Below, in pieces: positions 51,014-60,835 of a stretch of DNA of 64,000 nt. The translations under genes were made by a program, and so were the position numbers. The stretch is from Deltaproteobacteria bacterium (lineage in GTDB: Bacteria > Desulfobacterota > Syntrophia > Syntrophales > JACQWR01): NCBI GenBank assembly GCA_016209105.1, contig JACQWR010000004.1, forward strand, positions 124,001 through 188,000, read 5' to 3'. Each line of letters starts with the position of its first letter. Positions within the stretch are counted from its first letter, which is position 1. Below the pieces are notes generated by a model. That model was not told the DNA's origin. It did not search any database and worked only from the letters and a program-made list of their open reading frames with translations.

Positions 51014-51189
51014 ATTCGGTGGCAACCGTATTCCCCGCTGCTTGCTCAAGGAGAGCTTCAATCTTGCCCCTATCGAGAATCCCCGCTTGAAGAACAGGAA
51101 AATTCGTGCTAAGAGCACCATCCATCTCATGGATGGACCGGGAAACTCCGCCCGGCGGTGGAGCTTCAACGCTGAATGCAGGAGGGCTC

Positions 51190-52185
51190 ATGCGCGCTCG
51201 TTGTTCTCTTATGGTTTTAGCTCTTGTTCTTATTTCTGTGACGGATGCGTCCGCCGCAATCAAAAAGAATCATTCCGCCGGCATCGCCGGGAAACATGCC
51301 GCCCGCCGTCTCGTTTCTTCGAGCATATCGCGCACCCCTTACATTGGCGCCATTGTCGTTGATGCGGTCAATGGCCGGGTGCTGTTTAACGATAATGCGG
51401 ACAGCAGCGGATATCCGGCGAGCGTCACCAAGTTGATGGACCTGCTTATCATCCTGGAAAAAGTCCGGGAGGGGACTCTGGCGGTTACCGATAAGGTCAC
51501 CGTTACCGCCGAGGCCGTTAAAGTTGGCGGATCCCAGGCGTATCTGAGGGAGCACGAAACATTCTCCCTGGAGGAGTTGCTGTATGCCCTGATGGTGAAA
51601 TCGGCCAATGACGTGGCTGTGGCGCTGGCCGTTCATGTTGCCGGTTCCCCGGAAGCCTTTGTGCAACTGATGAACCGCAAAGCACAGCAGCTGGGCATGG
51701 CCGCGACCCATTTCCATTCTGTCCACGGACTGTCGCCCGGCAGGGGGCTGCCCCGCGATGTAAGCACGGCGCGCGATCTCTCCCTTCTTGCCGCTGCGGT
51801 GCTCAAGTATCCCGATGCCCTGCGCTATACGTCAACGAAACGCCATGCATTCCGCAACGGCACGGTCACCATGCGCAACCATAACCGCCTGCTCGGCGTC
51901 GTGGAAGGATGTGATGGATTGAAAACGGGATACTTTGCGGAAGCGGGTTATTCGATTGCCGCCACGGCCCAGCGCCAAGACGAACGGATCATTGTCGTCG
52001 TTCTGGGAAGCCGGTCCCTGCAGATGCGCGACATCAAGACCAGGGAACTCCTGGCGAAAGGTTTCCGGGAGGCAGAGCGACAGCCGGTGATGATTTCCAC
52101 CAAGGGGATACCCCCTTTTTCCCTTCTCGTTTCGAAGCAGGTGATTACCGGGCCGCTTGCGGCTCACCGGGGAAGCGTAAATTGA
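51190..52185 (+). CDS. D-alanyl-D-alanine carboxypeptidase (PBP5/6-like, S11)
   Basis: YPASVTKLM (SxxK), VKSANDVAVAL (SxN), DGLKTGYF (KTG); signal peptide from ATG 51190. Confidence 0.9.
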   Translation: MRARCSLMVLALVLISVTDASAAIKKNHSAGIAGKHAARRLVSSSISRTPYIGAIVVDAVNGRVLFNDNADSSGYPASVTKLMDLLIILEKVREGTLAVTDKVTVTAEAVKVGGSQAYLREHETFSLEELLYALMVKSANDVAVALAVHVAGSPEAFVQLMNRKAQQLGMAATHFHSVHGLSPGRGLPRDVSTARDLSLLAAAVLKYPDALRYTSTKRHAFRNGTVTMRNHNRLLGVVEGCDGLKTGYFAEAGYSIAATAQRQDERIIVVVLGSRSLQMRDIKTRELLAKGFREAERQPVMISTKGIPPFSLLVSKQVITGPLAAHRGSVN

Positions 52186-53038
52186 TGAATTTCACAATGG
52201 CCGTCTGGAACTGCTGAAAGTAGGCATTTCCTCTGCTTGGCTCGGAAGAGGCGAGCTCAAGGGTCAGCGTGAAAATCTTCCGTTCGTGTCCCGCATAATT
52301 TCCGAGCGATCCGGGGAAATAGCCATTTCTCTTTAACGGGAAATTCGTTTCTTTGCTTATCTTTTCCAGCCACTGTTCAAACGAATCCAGATCGGCGGAT
52401 GGTCCGTCAAAATCATAAAACCCGAGCGGGGAATGCACGCTCAGTATTTTTTGAGGCTTGAATCGTTTAATCAGCGCCATCTGAAACAGGGTTTCCTGTT
52501 CAGAGCCGGGCTTTTTGCCCGGATAGTAGCGTCTGTTTCCGCGCGTTTTTTTCTGCCACAGGCGCACCGCGTCGGCATGCCAGTCCCTCGTAGGGAAATT
52601 CCTGTTTATATCAACACCGTTTGTGTTGACCCGTTGGGGAGGCTTTGAAAAAAAACCGTCCGGATTTACCAGGGGAGCGATGATGATGCAGGTATCCTGG
52701 TAAATCGTCGGATGTTCTTTAATGTAGTGGGCAAATTTCAAGAGAACGCATACGGTCGTTAGCTCATCGCCATGGACATTTCCAAGGAACAGGACACAGT
52801 CGTTTTTCGGACTGCCAAACTGGGCAAATAACAGCGGGGATTTTCGTTGAGTCGTCCGATAATACTCCCACGGGATATCCTGGGGTTTGATATCCGTCCA
52901 GCCGTATTCTGTACAGCGGTTTTCAAGCGCGTCGAGAAATTTCTGTATGCCCTTTTGGGACGCTTCCCGTGCAGATGCCTGTGTCGGAATGACCACGACC
53001 AGGGCGATAATCAACCATAACGCGACACCTTTTTTCAA
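52145..53038 (-). CDS. M14-family zinc carboxypeptidase-like exported protein
   Basis: Signal peptide; GNVHGDELTT, NTNGVDINRNFPT, SVHSPLGFYDFDGP, LTLELASSEPS. Confidence 0.82.
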   Translation of the reverse strand: MKKGVALWLIIALVVVIPTQASAREASQKGIQKFLDALENRCTEYGWTDIKPQDIPWEYYRTTQRKSPLLFAQFGSPKNDCVLFLGNVHGDELTTVCVLLKFAHYIKEHPTIYQDTCIIIAPLVNPDGFFSKPPQRVNTNGVDINRNFPTRDWHADAVRLWQKKTRGNRRYYPGKKPGSEQETLFQMALIKRFKPQKILSVHSPLGFYDFDGPSADLDSFEQWLEKISKETNFPLKRNGYFPGSLGNYAGHERKIFTLTLELASSEPSRGNAYFQQFQTAIVKFINLRFPGEPQAAR

Positions 53039-53067
53039 ATCCGCTATTCTCCTGTGAAGATATTCCG

Positions 53068-54183
53068 CTATTCCAAAAGATCACGCAGCGGTGTTACGGG
53101 GATGCCCCAGGCTTCGGCAACGCCGGGATGGGTTACCGTTCCCTCAACCATGTTGACGCCGGCCGCAATCTCCGGGTTGGTCCGCGCCGCTTCCCGCCAG
53201 CCCTTGTTCGCGATCTCCAGCGCGTAGCGGAACGTGGCGTTCGTCAGCGCGAAGGTGGATGTCCGGGGAACGGCGCCGGGCATGTTCGTCACACAGTAGT
53301 GGATGACGCCGTTTACAACATAGGTCGGGTCCCGGTGGGTGGTCGGGCGGCAGGTTTCCGAGCATCCTCCCTGATCCACGGCGACGTCCACGAGGACAGC
53401 CCCTTCCTTCATTGTCCGAATCATCTCCCGGGTTACCAGCTTGGGGGCCTTTGCGCCGGGAATGAGTACGGCGGCGATCAAGAGGTCCGCCGAGGCGACC
53501 AGTTTTTTCAGGTTGTAGGGGTTCGACATCAGGGTCGTTACGTTCGGAGGCATGACGTCCGCCAGGTAGCGCAAACGCTTGAGGTCCACGTCCAGAATGA
53601 ACACGTTTGCACCGATTCCCGCGGCAATCCGCGCCGCGCTGCTTCCCACGACCCCTCCTCCGATCACCACGACGTCCGCCGGCGCGACGCCCGGCACCCC
53701 GGACAGGAGGATTCCCCGGCCTCCGCGCGGCTTCTCCAGGTGCTTGGCCCCTTCCTGTACCGCCATCCGGCCAGCCACTTCGCTCATGGGGATTAAGAGA
53801 GGCAGGCTGCCGTCGGCGCTTTTCACGGTTTCATAGGCGATGGCTACGCTCCGACTCGTCTGCATCGCCTCGGTGAGGCCCCGGTCGGCGGCAAAATGGA
53901 AGTAGCAGAAGACCACCTGTCCCGAACGCACCAAACCATATTCCCGGGGAAGCGGTTCCTTGACCTTGATAACCAAATCCGCTTGGCGATAAATCTCTGC
54001 CGGATCGTACACAATGCTGGCGCCGCTGCCGAGATAATCCTCATCCCGTGCCCCGCTTGCCAGGCCCGCGCCCGTTTCCACCAGCACGTAGTGGCCGGCA
54101 GCAGCCATCTGCTCCGCCCCGGCGGGCAAAAGACCCACCCGGTTCTCATCAATCTTGATCTCTTTCGGAATGCCGATAATCAT
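53068..54183 (-). CDS. ald: Alanine dehydrogenase
   Basis: MIIGIPKEIKIDENRVGLLPAG, VVIGGGVVGSSAARIAAGIGANV, MPGAVPRTSTFALTNAT. Confidence 0.95.
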   Translation of the reverse strand: MIIGIPKEIKIDENRVGLLPAGAEQMAAAGHYVLVETGAGLASGARDEDYLGSGASIVYDPAEIYRQADLVIKVKEPLPREYGLVRSGQVVFCYFHFAADRGLTEAMQTSRSVAIAYETVKSADGSLPLLIPMSEVAGRMAVQEGAKHLEKPRGGRGILLSGVPGVAPADVVVIGGGVVGSSAARIAAGIGANVFILDVDLKRLRYLADVMPPNVTTLMSNPYNLKKLVASADLLIAAVLIPGAKAPKLVTREMIRTMKEGAVLVDVAVDQGGCSETCRPTTHRDPTYVVNGVIHYCVTNMPGAVPRTSTFALTNATFRYALEIANKGWREAARTNPEIAAGVNMVEGTVTHPGVAEAWGIPVTPLRDLLE

Positions 54184-54277
54184 TGGTTCCTTGATCTCCC
54201 CCAGCCGTTTTCTGCGCTTGCAGGCGCTTCAGCGCTCAGGCCGCGCCACGGGCCTTCCCCTTGTCGCCTTGCTGCCG

Positions 54278-54760
54278 TTATTGCGGATCGTCGTCCGACA
54301 GGCATACTTCCTCCTTGCTGGTCCGTATTGAGTGTCGCAGGTACCGCACGCCGGAGAGAAATAATGCCGTTCCTATGGCGGTATAGAGAACGGCGAGATA
54401 CAATTTCGGCACCGGGGAATGACGAAGCATGATCCCCAAGAAGATCATGATGATGATAAGCAGATAGCTCTTCCAGGGCATGAAGGAAAAAACGCACCCT
54501 GTTCCCTCCATGGCGTGGATTCTCCCCAAGTTTCTGTCCACAATGCGAAGAAAGCCGAAATGATGAATCAGAGGGGCGCACACAATCCCGCCCACCGCTG
54601 CGAAAAGGGCGTCATGGTGATTTTCGGTCTTAAGCCAGAAATAGGAAATGACATTGAGCATAATTGCCGTTCCAATCCATGATATCCCGGCCACACTCAT
54701 AAGAACGCTTTTCGAGACACCCGGCTTCCACGTTTCAAGTTTCGAATTTTTAAACGTCAT
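54278..54760 (-). CDS. Small integral membrane protein, function unknown
   Basis: Four hydrophobic segments, no recognised motif. Confidence 0.5.
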   Translation of the reverse strand: MTFKNSKLETWKPGVSKSVLMSVAGISWIGTAIMLNVISYFWLKTENHHDALFAAVGGIVCAPLIHHFGFLRIVDRNLGRIHAMEGTGCVFSFMPWKSYLLIIIMIFLGIMLRHSPVPKLYLAVLYTAIGTALFLSGVRYLRHSIRTSKEEVCLSDDDPQ

Positions 54761-54882
54761 ATGTTTCCCGAAGAACCGGCGGGGCGCATGGTTTTAGGCA
54801 TGCGGCGCCGTGGCCTTGATTTTAGGAACATATCAGGGTCCTGTCAAGCGCTATCGCGTTATCGTGATCGGGTCATTTGTTC

Positions 54883-54911
54883 TTGACAAAGAAACGCCAT
54901 TTTCATACACT
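54883..54911 (+). promoter_or_regulatory. Sigma-70 promoter upstream of the FecR-domain gene
   Basis: TTGACA, 17-nt spacer, TACACT. Confidence 0.7.
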
Positions 54912-54987
54912 TAGCCGCACCAAAAGCGACTTCTTATCAAACAAACTCACCGACAGCAGTATTTGCCACACTTATCAGGAGGATCTT

Positions 54988-55434
54988 ATGAAGGCGATCA
55001 CCATACTGGTTACTGTCACGATCCTTATCCTGGGAGGTTCTGTTGCCTGCCTGGCGGCGTTGGATTATGTCGGCATCGTCAAGACGATCGCCGGGGAGGT
55101 TGTGATCGTGAGAAACGCTCAAACCATTAAGGCGGAGGCAAACACGAAACTTCTGAAAGGTGATCTGGTAAGGACAGGGCCGAACGGGAAGGTGGGACTG
55201 ATCTTTGAAGACGACACCGTCGTTTCCATGGGCTCTAACAGTAAAATCATGATAGAGCAATTTTTGTTTCAACCGGCGGAAAAGAAACTCTCTTTCATTG
55301 CCAGGATATTTCAAGGCACGGCATCTTTTTTGTCGGGTCAATTAGCCAAACTGGCGCCGAATCTGGTATATATCGAAACACCCCAAGCGACCATAGGGAT
55401 GAGAGGAACGCATCTTCTGGTCAAAGTGGATTGA
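54988..55434 (+). CDS. FecR-domain exported protein
   Basis: Signal peptide from ATG 54988; GEVVIVRNAQTIKAEANTKLLKGDLVRTGPNGKVGLIFEDDTVVSMGSNSKI, TPQATIGMRGTHLLV. Confidence 0.85.
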   Translation: MKAITILVTVTILILGGSVACLAALDYVGIVKTIAGEVVIVRNAQTIKAEANTKLLKGDLVRTGPNGKVGLIFEDDTVVSMGSNSKIMIEQFLFQPAEKKLSFIARIFQGTASFLSGQLAKLAPNLVYIETPQATIGMRGTHLLVKVD

Positions 55435-55515
55435 TGGAAAAACCTGTCATCCGAAATTCTGACCACCCTGAAGATAGATAGACGCGAACAGCATCATCAC
55501 GGGAGATATGATCGT

Positions 55516-56112
55516 ATGAATTACGGATTGCGACGTGTTCTGCCATTTTTCGCACTCATTCTTATTTGCGGCTGCGCCGCGAAAACGATGGTTGTGCTGG
55601 TGCCTGATCCCGACGGAAAGACGGGCCGTATCTCCGTCTCAAATCAGGCCGGAAGCGTCGCCATTGAATCTCCAAACCAGGCGACGACCGTCAGCAGCGG
55701 GAAACCGCCGACTCCTCCGGTCGCTATGGAAAAAGAAACGATCGCCGCGCTCTTTTCAGAAGCCCTCTCCATCCAGCCGAAACGCCCGGTCCATTTCATT
55801 CTCTATTTTGAAAAAGATACGGCGCTCACACCTGATTCGCTCAAACAGATAGCCGATATCATTGCGGCCATACGGGAACGGGCATCAACCGATATCAGTG
55901 TTGTCGGACACACCGATTCCGTCGGCAGCAGGGAATACAATATGAACCTTTCAAGAAACAGGGCCGCTTCCGTAAGAGATATTCTGGTCAAGCAGGGAGT
56001 GGATGCGAACAGCATCACGACAACTTCCCATGGAAAGGAAAACCCGCTGGTTCCAACCGAAGACAATGTGAGCGAACCAAGAAATCGCAGAGTTGAGGTT
56101 GTTGTCAGATAG
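55516..56112 (+). CDS. OmpA-family lipoprotein
   Basis: Lipobox-like LILICGC; ISVVGHTDSVGSREYNMNLSRNRAASVRDILVKQGV...NRRVEVVV. Confidence 0.9.
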   Translation: MNYGLRRVLPFFALILICGCAAKTMVVLVPDPDGKTGRISVSNQAGSVAIESPNQATTVSSGKPPTPPVAMEKETIAALFSEALSIQPKRPVHFILYFEKDTALTPDSLKQIADIIAAIRERASTDISVVGHTDSVGSREYNMNLSRNRAASVRDILVKQGVDANSITTTSHGKENPLVPTEDNVSEPRNRRVEVVVR

Positions 56113-56122
56113 TGGTCTTACT

Positions 56123-59059
56123 GTGAAAAAACCGGCGACGCTCAATCGTGCACGCACCTTAACCGGGAGAATCCTTCTTTCCGGACTTGCATTAAGTTTC
56201 GTTATCGCTGCGGCCTACCTGCTTCATCCCGGCTTTATCAGATCTCTGAACAACAAGACGACCGATGTCGTCATGGCCTTTTCGAAAACGCGGCATGTGT
56301 CGGCTTCCATCGCGATTGTGGATATTGACGAGAAAAGCCTGACCCGGTATGGTCAATGGCCATGGCCCAGATACCGGCTGTCGCATCTGCTGCAAAAAAT
56401 CAATGAGCTGGGCGCCGCCAGCATTGCATTGAACCTGATCCTGGCAGAACCGGACCGGACCTCGCCAAAGAACTGGCAATTCTCAATCGAACGTGAACTC
56501 GGGTATCGAATTGACACCTCAAAAATACCGACCGGTGTCCTTGACCATGACCGGTATCTCGCCGATACCCTGGCAACGGGGCCGTTTGTCCTCGGCAATC
56601 AGTTCCTCTTTAAACGTGCCGCAAGCCCGCACCCATCGTGCAGGCTGCATCCGCTCAATGTCGTCTGGATAAACAGCCCGCACGCACATCCGACACGGAC
56701 CCGCTTTTTCATGGCCGACAGTGTCGTATGCAATCAGCGGCCGTTTGCCGATGCCGTATCCTATTCGGGCTTTTTGAACGCGACCCCCGATGCGGACGGC
56801 ATCTTGAGAAGGATGCCTCTGCTGATTCAATTCGAGGGCAAGCTGTATCCTTCCCTGGCCCTTGCGACGTTGATGCAGACAAAACGGGTCACCCAGATCG
56901 GTATCATACGGAGGGGAAGCGGCCTCCTGAATCTTGTGGTGAATAATGCGATCATTCCGATCGACCGACAGGGAAATATCCGGGTCAATTTCAGCAATAG
57001 CCCCGGCGAATTTCAGCGGGTTTCTGCCCGTGATCTTCTCGATGGTCTCGTTGCACCGGAACGTCTCAAGGATAAAATCGTCCTGGTCGGTTCATCTGCC
57101 TCCGGCTGGGGGCATACGTATCAAACCCCCCAAAAGCCGGTCCATGCCCACGTTGATATCCACGCCCAGTTACTGGACAACCTCATTACCGGTAACACGG
57201 TTATCCGGGCGCAGGTATTCCTGTTGTGGGAAACCCTGTTGGGATTGCTGGTGGCTGCGCTGGTATGCCTGTCCATCGCCAGAATGGAAATAATGGGAAG
57301 CGCGGTAGTTGGCGGCGTAACTCTCGTGGGCGTCTGGCTGGGAATGGGGATGGTCTTCCAGGCAAGTGGATTTTTGTTTTCTCCTTTTTTGCCGACCGTG
57401 TTGATCATATTCAATTACACCGTCCTGACAATTTTGAAAACAGGGGAAAATCAGCATCTTGCCAAAGCGAGAGCCGATGATACCTTGATCCTGCTGAAAA
57501 GCAGCGAAAAAAATCTGAATTCCATCATCAAGACCGTCCCCGATATCATCTTTCGGTTGGACCCTGCCGGCCGGATAACCTTCATAAGCCCGGCGATTTC
57601 GAAATATACGGACCGTCCTGATCAGTTGCTCGGGCAACCGATTTTTGATCTGGTCGCGCCGGAGGATCGGCAAAAAGCCCAGTACCGGCTGAATGAAAAG
57701 CGAACGGGAGAACGGGCGACCCGCGCTCTGGAACTTCGCTTGCTTTTGCCGCGCAAACAGGAGGGGGAGGCCGAAAAAATTGGATATTTCAGCGTGTCTG
57801 CGGAGGGCATCTATCGAAATGATACCCCGCGCTCGACGGAATTCATCGGAACACAGGGGATCATGCGGGACATTACCGACCATAAAAAACTCGAAGACAG
57901 GTTGTTGCATGCCCAGAAAATGGAAGCCGTCGGCAACCTTGCCGCCGGCATCGCCCATGATTTAAACAATATTCTCACCGGTCTGGTTACCTATCCCGAC
58001 CTGCTGTTGCTGGAGCTGCCGCATGGCGACCCCCTGCACAAAAAAATACGCGAGATCCAGCGGTCCGGTAAGAAGGCGGCGGCAATTGTCCAGGATCTTC
58101 TGACCTTTTCTCGTCGCGGTGTAAAGATCAGCGAAGTAGTTAATGTGAATACGATCATTTCAGAATATCTTGCGTCACCCGAATATGGCGAGACGCGCAA
58201 CGCCCATCCGGACATTGCCATTGAGACCGATCTCGCATCTGACCTCATGAATATAAAGGGATCTCCGGTGCACCTGTCCAAGGCCCTCATGAACATCGTG
58301 AATAACGCCGCCGAGGCAATGCCGGCGGGAGGGCGCATTCGCCTTTCCACATTCAACAAATACCTGGATGCGCCGCTGCCGGTCTATGAGGTGATTCCGG
58401 AAGGAGAATATGCCTGTATCAGCGTTGCCGACGAGGGAGTCGGCATTGCCGTCGAAGATCTTCACAAAATCTTCGAGCCGTTCTTCACCAAGAAATCAAT
58501 GAAGCGGAGCGGTTCGGGACTGGGCATGACCGTGATCTGGGCCACCATTAAAGACCATGGCGGCTATATTGATCTTCAAAGCAAAGAGGGGGAAGGGACG
58601 CAGCTCGTCCTGTATCTGCCGGCTACCCGCGAGATGGCGGACAGTGACTCCCACAGGATGGTGCTGGAAGACTACCTGGGGATGGAAAAGATCCTGGTGG
58701 TGGATGATGTGCCGGAACAGGTTGAAATTGCCTCAAAAATGCTTACAAAACTCGGGTATGCCGTTTCATCGGTGGCCAGTGGAGAGGCGGCCGTGCAGTT
58801 TGTTCAAAAGCAGGAGGTTGACCTGCTTGTTCTTGACATGATCATGCCCGGCGGCATAGACGGCCTGGAAACCTATAAGCGCATCATTGCGATCCGTCCC
58901 GATCAACAGGTCATTATCGCGAGTGGCTTTTCCGCATCCGAGCGGGTTAAAACGGCTCAGGAACTGGGCGCCGGCGCCTATATTCACAAACCATATACCC
59001 TGGAAACAATCGGTATTGCGGTCAGAAAAGAGTTGGATCGTGCCCGAAAAAAAGGGTGA
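56123..59059 (+). CDS. CHASE2-PAS hybrid sensor histidine kinase with C-terminal receiver
   Basis: CHASE2 (SIAIVDIDEKSLTRYGQWPWPRYRLSHLL), TM helices, PAS, AAGIAHDLNNILTGL H-box, GSGLGMTVIWATIKDH, REC ILVVDDVPEQV; probable GTG 56123. Confidence 0.9.
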   Translation: MKKPATLNRARTLTGRILLSGLALSFVIAAAYLLHPGFIRSLNNKTTDVVMAFSKTRHVSASIAIVDIDEKSLTRYGQWPWPRYRLSHLLQKINELGAASIALNLILAEPDRTSPKNWQFSIERELGYRIDTSKIPTGVLDHDRYLADTLATGPFVLGNQFLFKRAASPHPSCRLHPLNVVWINSPHAHPTRTRFFMADSVVCNQRPFADAVSYSGFLNATPDADGILRRMPLLIQFEGKLYPSLALATLMQTKRVTQIGIIRRGSGLLNLVVNNAIIPIDRQGNIRVNFSNSPGEFQRVSARDLLDGLVAPERLKDKIVLVGSSASGWGHTYQTPQKPVHAHVDIHAQLLDNLITGNTVIRAQVFLLWETLLGLLVAALVCLSIARMEIMGSAVVGGVTLVGVWLGMGMVFQASGFLFSPFLPTVLIIFNYTVLTILKTGENQHLAKARADDTLILLKSSEKNLNSIIKTVPDIIFRLDPAGRITFISPAISKYTDRPDQLLGQPIFDLVAPEDRQKAQYRLNEKRTGERATRALELRLLLPRKQEGEAEKIGYFSVSAEGIYRNDTPRSTEFIGTQGIMRDITDHKKLEDRLLHAQKMEAVGNLAAGIAHDLNNILTGLVTYPDLLLLELPHGDPLHKKIREIQRSGKKAAAIVQDLLTFSRRGVKISEVVNVNTIISEYLASPEYGETRNAHPDIAIETDLASDLMNIKGSPVHLSKALMNIVNNAAEAMPAGGRIRLSTFNKYLDAPLPVYEVIPEGEYACISVADEGVGIAVEDLHKIFEPFFTKKSMKRSGSGLGMTVIWATIKDHGGYIDLQSKEGEGTQLVLYLPATREMADSDSHRMVLEDYLGMEKILVVDDVPEQVEIASKMLTKLGYAVSSVASGEAAVQFVQKQEVDLLVLDMIMPGGIDGLETYKRIIAIRPDQQVIIASGFSASERVKTAQELGAGAYIHKPYTLETIGIAVRKELDRARKKG

Positions 59060-59133
59060 GAGCGTACCGGCCTTGGGAAGTTTTTCCCGGATGGCCGTGG
59101 GAAAATGCTTTTCAGAAAGGAATCGGCAACTGC

Positions 59134-60819
59134 ATGGGCAATGAAGGAAACAAGGTAATCTATACCATGATCCGGGTAAGCAAGGTTTACGATAAGAAAC
59201 CGGTGCTCAAGGACATATCCCTTTCCTATTTCTACGGCGCCAAGATCGGCGTACTGGGGAACAACGGTTCGGGGAAAAGCTCCCTGCTCCGCATCCTGGC
59301 GGGAGGAGATAAGGACTTCGACGGCAAAACGATCCTTTCCGCCAGCTACACCGTGGGATTTCTCGAGCAGGAACCGCGGCTCGACGGGACAAAAACGGTG
59401 CGCGATATCGTTGAGGAGGGGGTGCGGGAGACGGCGGCGATTTTGAATGAATTCAACGCAATCAGCGAACGGTTTGCCGAGCCCCTGTCGGATGATGAGA
59501 TGAATAAACTTCTCGAACGCCAGGGGAAACTGCAGGAAAAACTGGATGCCCTCGACGCGTGGGATCTGGAATCACGGCTGGAGATGGCAATGGACGCCCT
59601 GCGCTGTCCACCCGGAGACACGCTGGTGGAAGTGCTGTCGGGGGGGGAAAAGAGACGCGTCGCCTTATGCAGGCTCCTGCTCAAGAAACCGGACATCCTT
59701 CTCCTGGACGAGCCCACCAATCACCTCGATGCCGAATCGGTCGCCTGGCTGGAGCAGCACTTGAAGCGGTATCCGGGCACCGTGATCGCGGTAACCCACG
59801 ACCGCTACTTCCTGGACAATGTGGCGGGATGGATACTGGAACTTGATCGCGGCCAGGGCATCCCGTGGCAGGGGAACTATTCCTCCTGGCTGGAACAGAA
59901 ACAGAACCGCCTCCGGCTGGAGGAAAAAAGCGAAAGCGAGCGCCAGCGAACCCTGCAGCGGGAATTGGAGTGGATACGGATGTCGCCGAAGGGGCGCCAT
60001 GCGAAATCAAAGGCGCGCATCAACGCCTATGACGCCCTGCTGGTAAAGCAGAGCGAACGGCGCATCGGCGATCTGGAGATATTTATTGCTCCTGGTCCGC
60101 GGCTGGGCAAACTGGTCGTTGAGGCGGAAAACGTGACCAAGGCCTATGGCGACCGTCTCCTCGTGGAGGGAATGACCTTTTTCCTGCCGCCCGGAGGGAT
60201 CGTAGGCATCATCGGCCCGAACGGAGCAGGCAAAACCACGCTCTTTAAGATGATTACGGGCCAGGAAGAACCGGACGGGGGAACGATCAAGATCGGGGAG
60301 ACGGTGAAGATGGCCTATGTTGACCAGACCAGGGACGTCCTTGACCCGAACAAGACCATCTGGGAGGCGATTTCCGAAGGGCAGGACGTGCTCCAGATTG
60401 GCGCCCGCCAGGTCAATTCACGGGCTTACGTGGCGCGGTTCAATTTCTCCGGAACCGATCAGCAGAAAAAGGTCGGCGCCCTCTCCGGCGGCGAGCGGGG
60501 CAGGGTGCATCTGGCGCGCATGCTGAAGGAGGGCGCCAACGTGCTTCTTCTCGACGAGCCCACCAATGACCTGGACGTGAATGCCATGCGGGCGCTGGAG
60601 AACGCGTTGGAGGATTTTGCGGGTTGCGCCGCGATCATCAGTCATGACCGCTGGTTTCTGGACAGGGTTGCCACCCACATCCTCGCTTTCGAAGGCGACA
60701 GCAAGGTTGTCTGGTTCGAGGGAAATTATTCCGAGTATGAAGCGGACAGGAAGGCCCGTCTGGGGGCGGCGGCAGATCAGCCGCACCGGATCAAGTATCG
60801 CCACTTGACGCGCGCGTAA
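59134..60819 (+). CDS. ettA: ABC-F ATPase, EttA-like
   Basis: Two ABC domains (GNNGSGKSS, GPNGAGKTT; LSGGEKRRVAL, LSGGERGRVHL), YTMIRVSKVYDKKPVLKDISLSYFYGAKIGV start. Confidence 0.9.
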   Translation: MGNEGNKVIYTMIRVSKVYDKKPVLKDISLSYFYGAKIGVLGNNGSGKSSLLRILAGGDKDFDGKTILSASYTVGFLEQEPRLDGTKTVRDIVEEGVRETAAILNEFNAISERFAEPLSDDEMNKLLERQGKLQEKLDALDAWDLESRLEMAMDALRCPPGDTLVEVLSGGEKRRVALCRLLLKKPDILLLDEPTNHLDAESVAWLEQHLKRYPGTVIAVTHDRYFLDNVAGWILELDRGQGIPWQGNYSSWLEQKQNRLRLEEKSESERQRTLQRELEWIRMSPKGRHAKSKARINAYDALLVKQSERRIGDLEIFIAPGPRLGKLVVEAENVTKAYGDRLLVEGMTFFLPPGGIVGIIGPNGAGKTTLFKMITGQEEPDGGTIKIGETVKMAYVDQTRDVLDPNKTIWEAISEGQDVLQIGARQVNSRAYVARFNFSGTDQQKKVGALSGGERGRVHLARMLKEGANVLLLDEPTNDLDVNAMRALENALEDFAGCAAIISHDRWFLDRVATHILAFEGDSKVVWFEGNYSEYEADRKARLGAAADQPHRIKYRHLTRA

Positions 60820-60835
60820 GCCGGTCAACCCGTGC

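Noticed and set aside
38159-51100. Prophage or ICE with tRNA-Leu attachment site
   Set aside because: No integrase, recombinase, capsid or conjugation gene seen, and no clear duplicated tRNA 3' end at the right edge.
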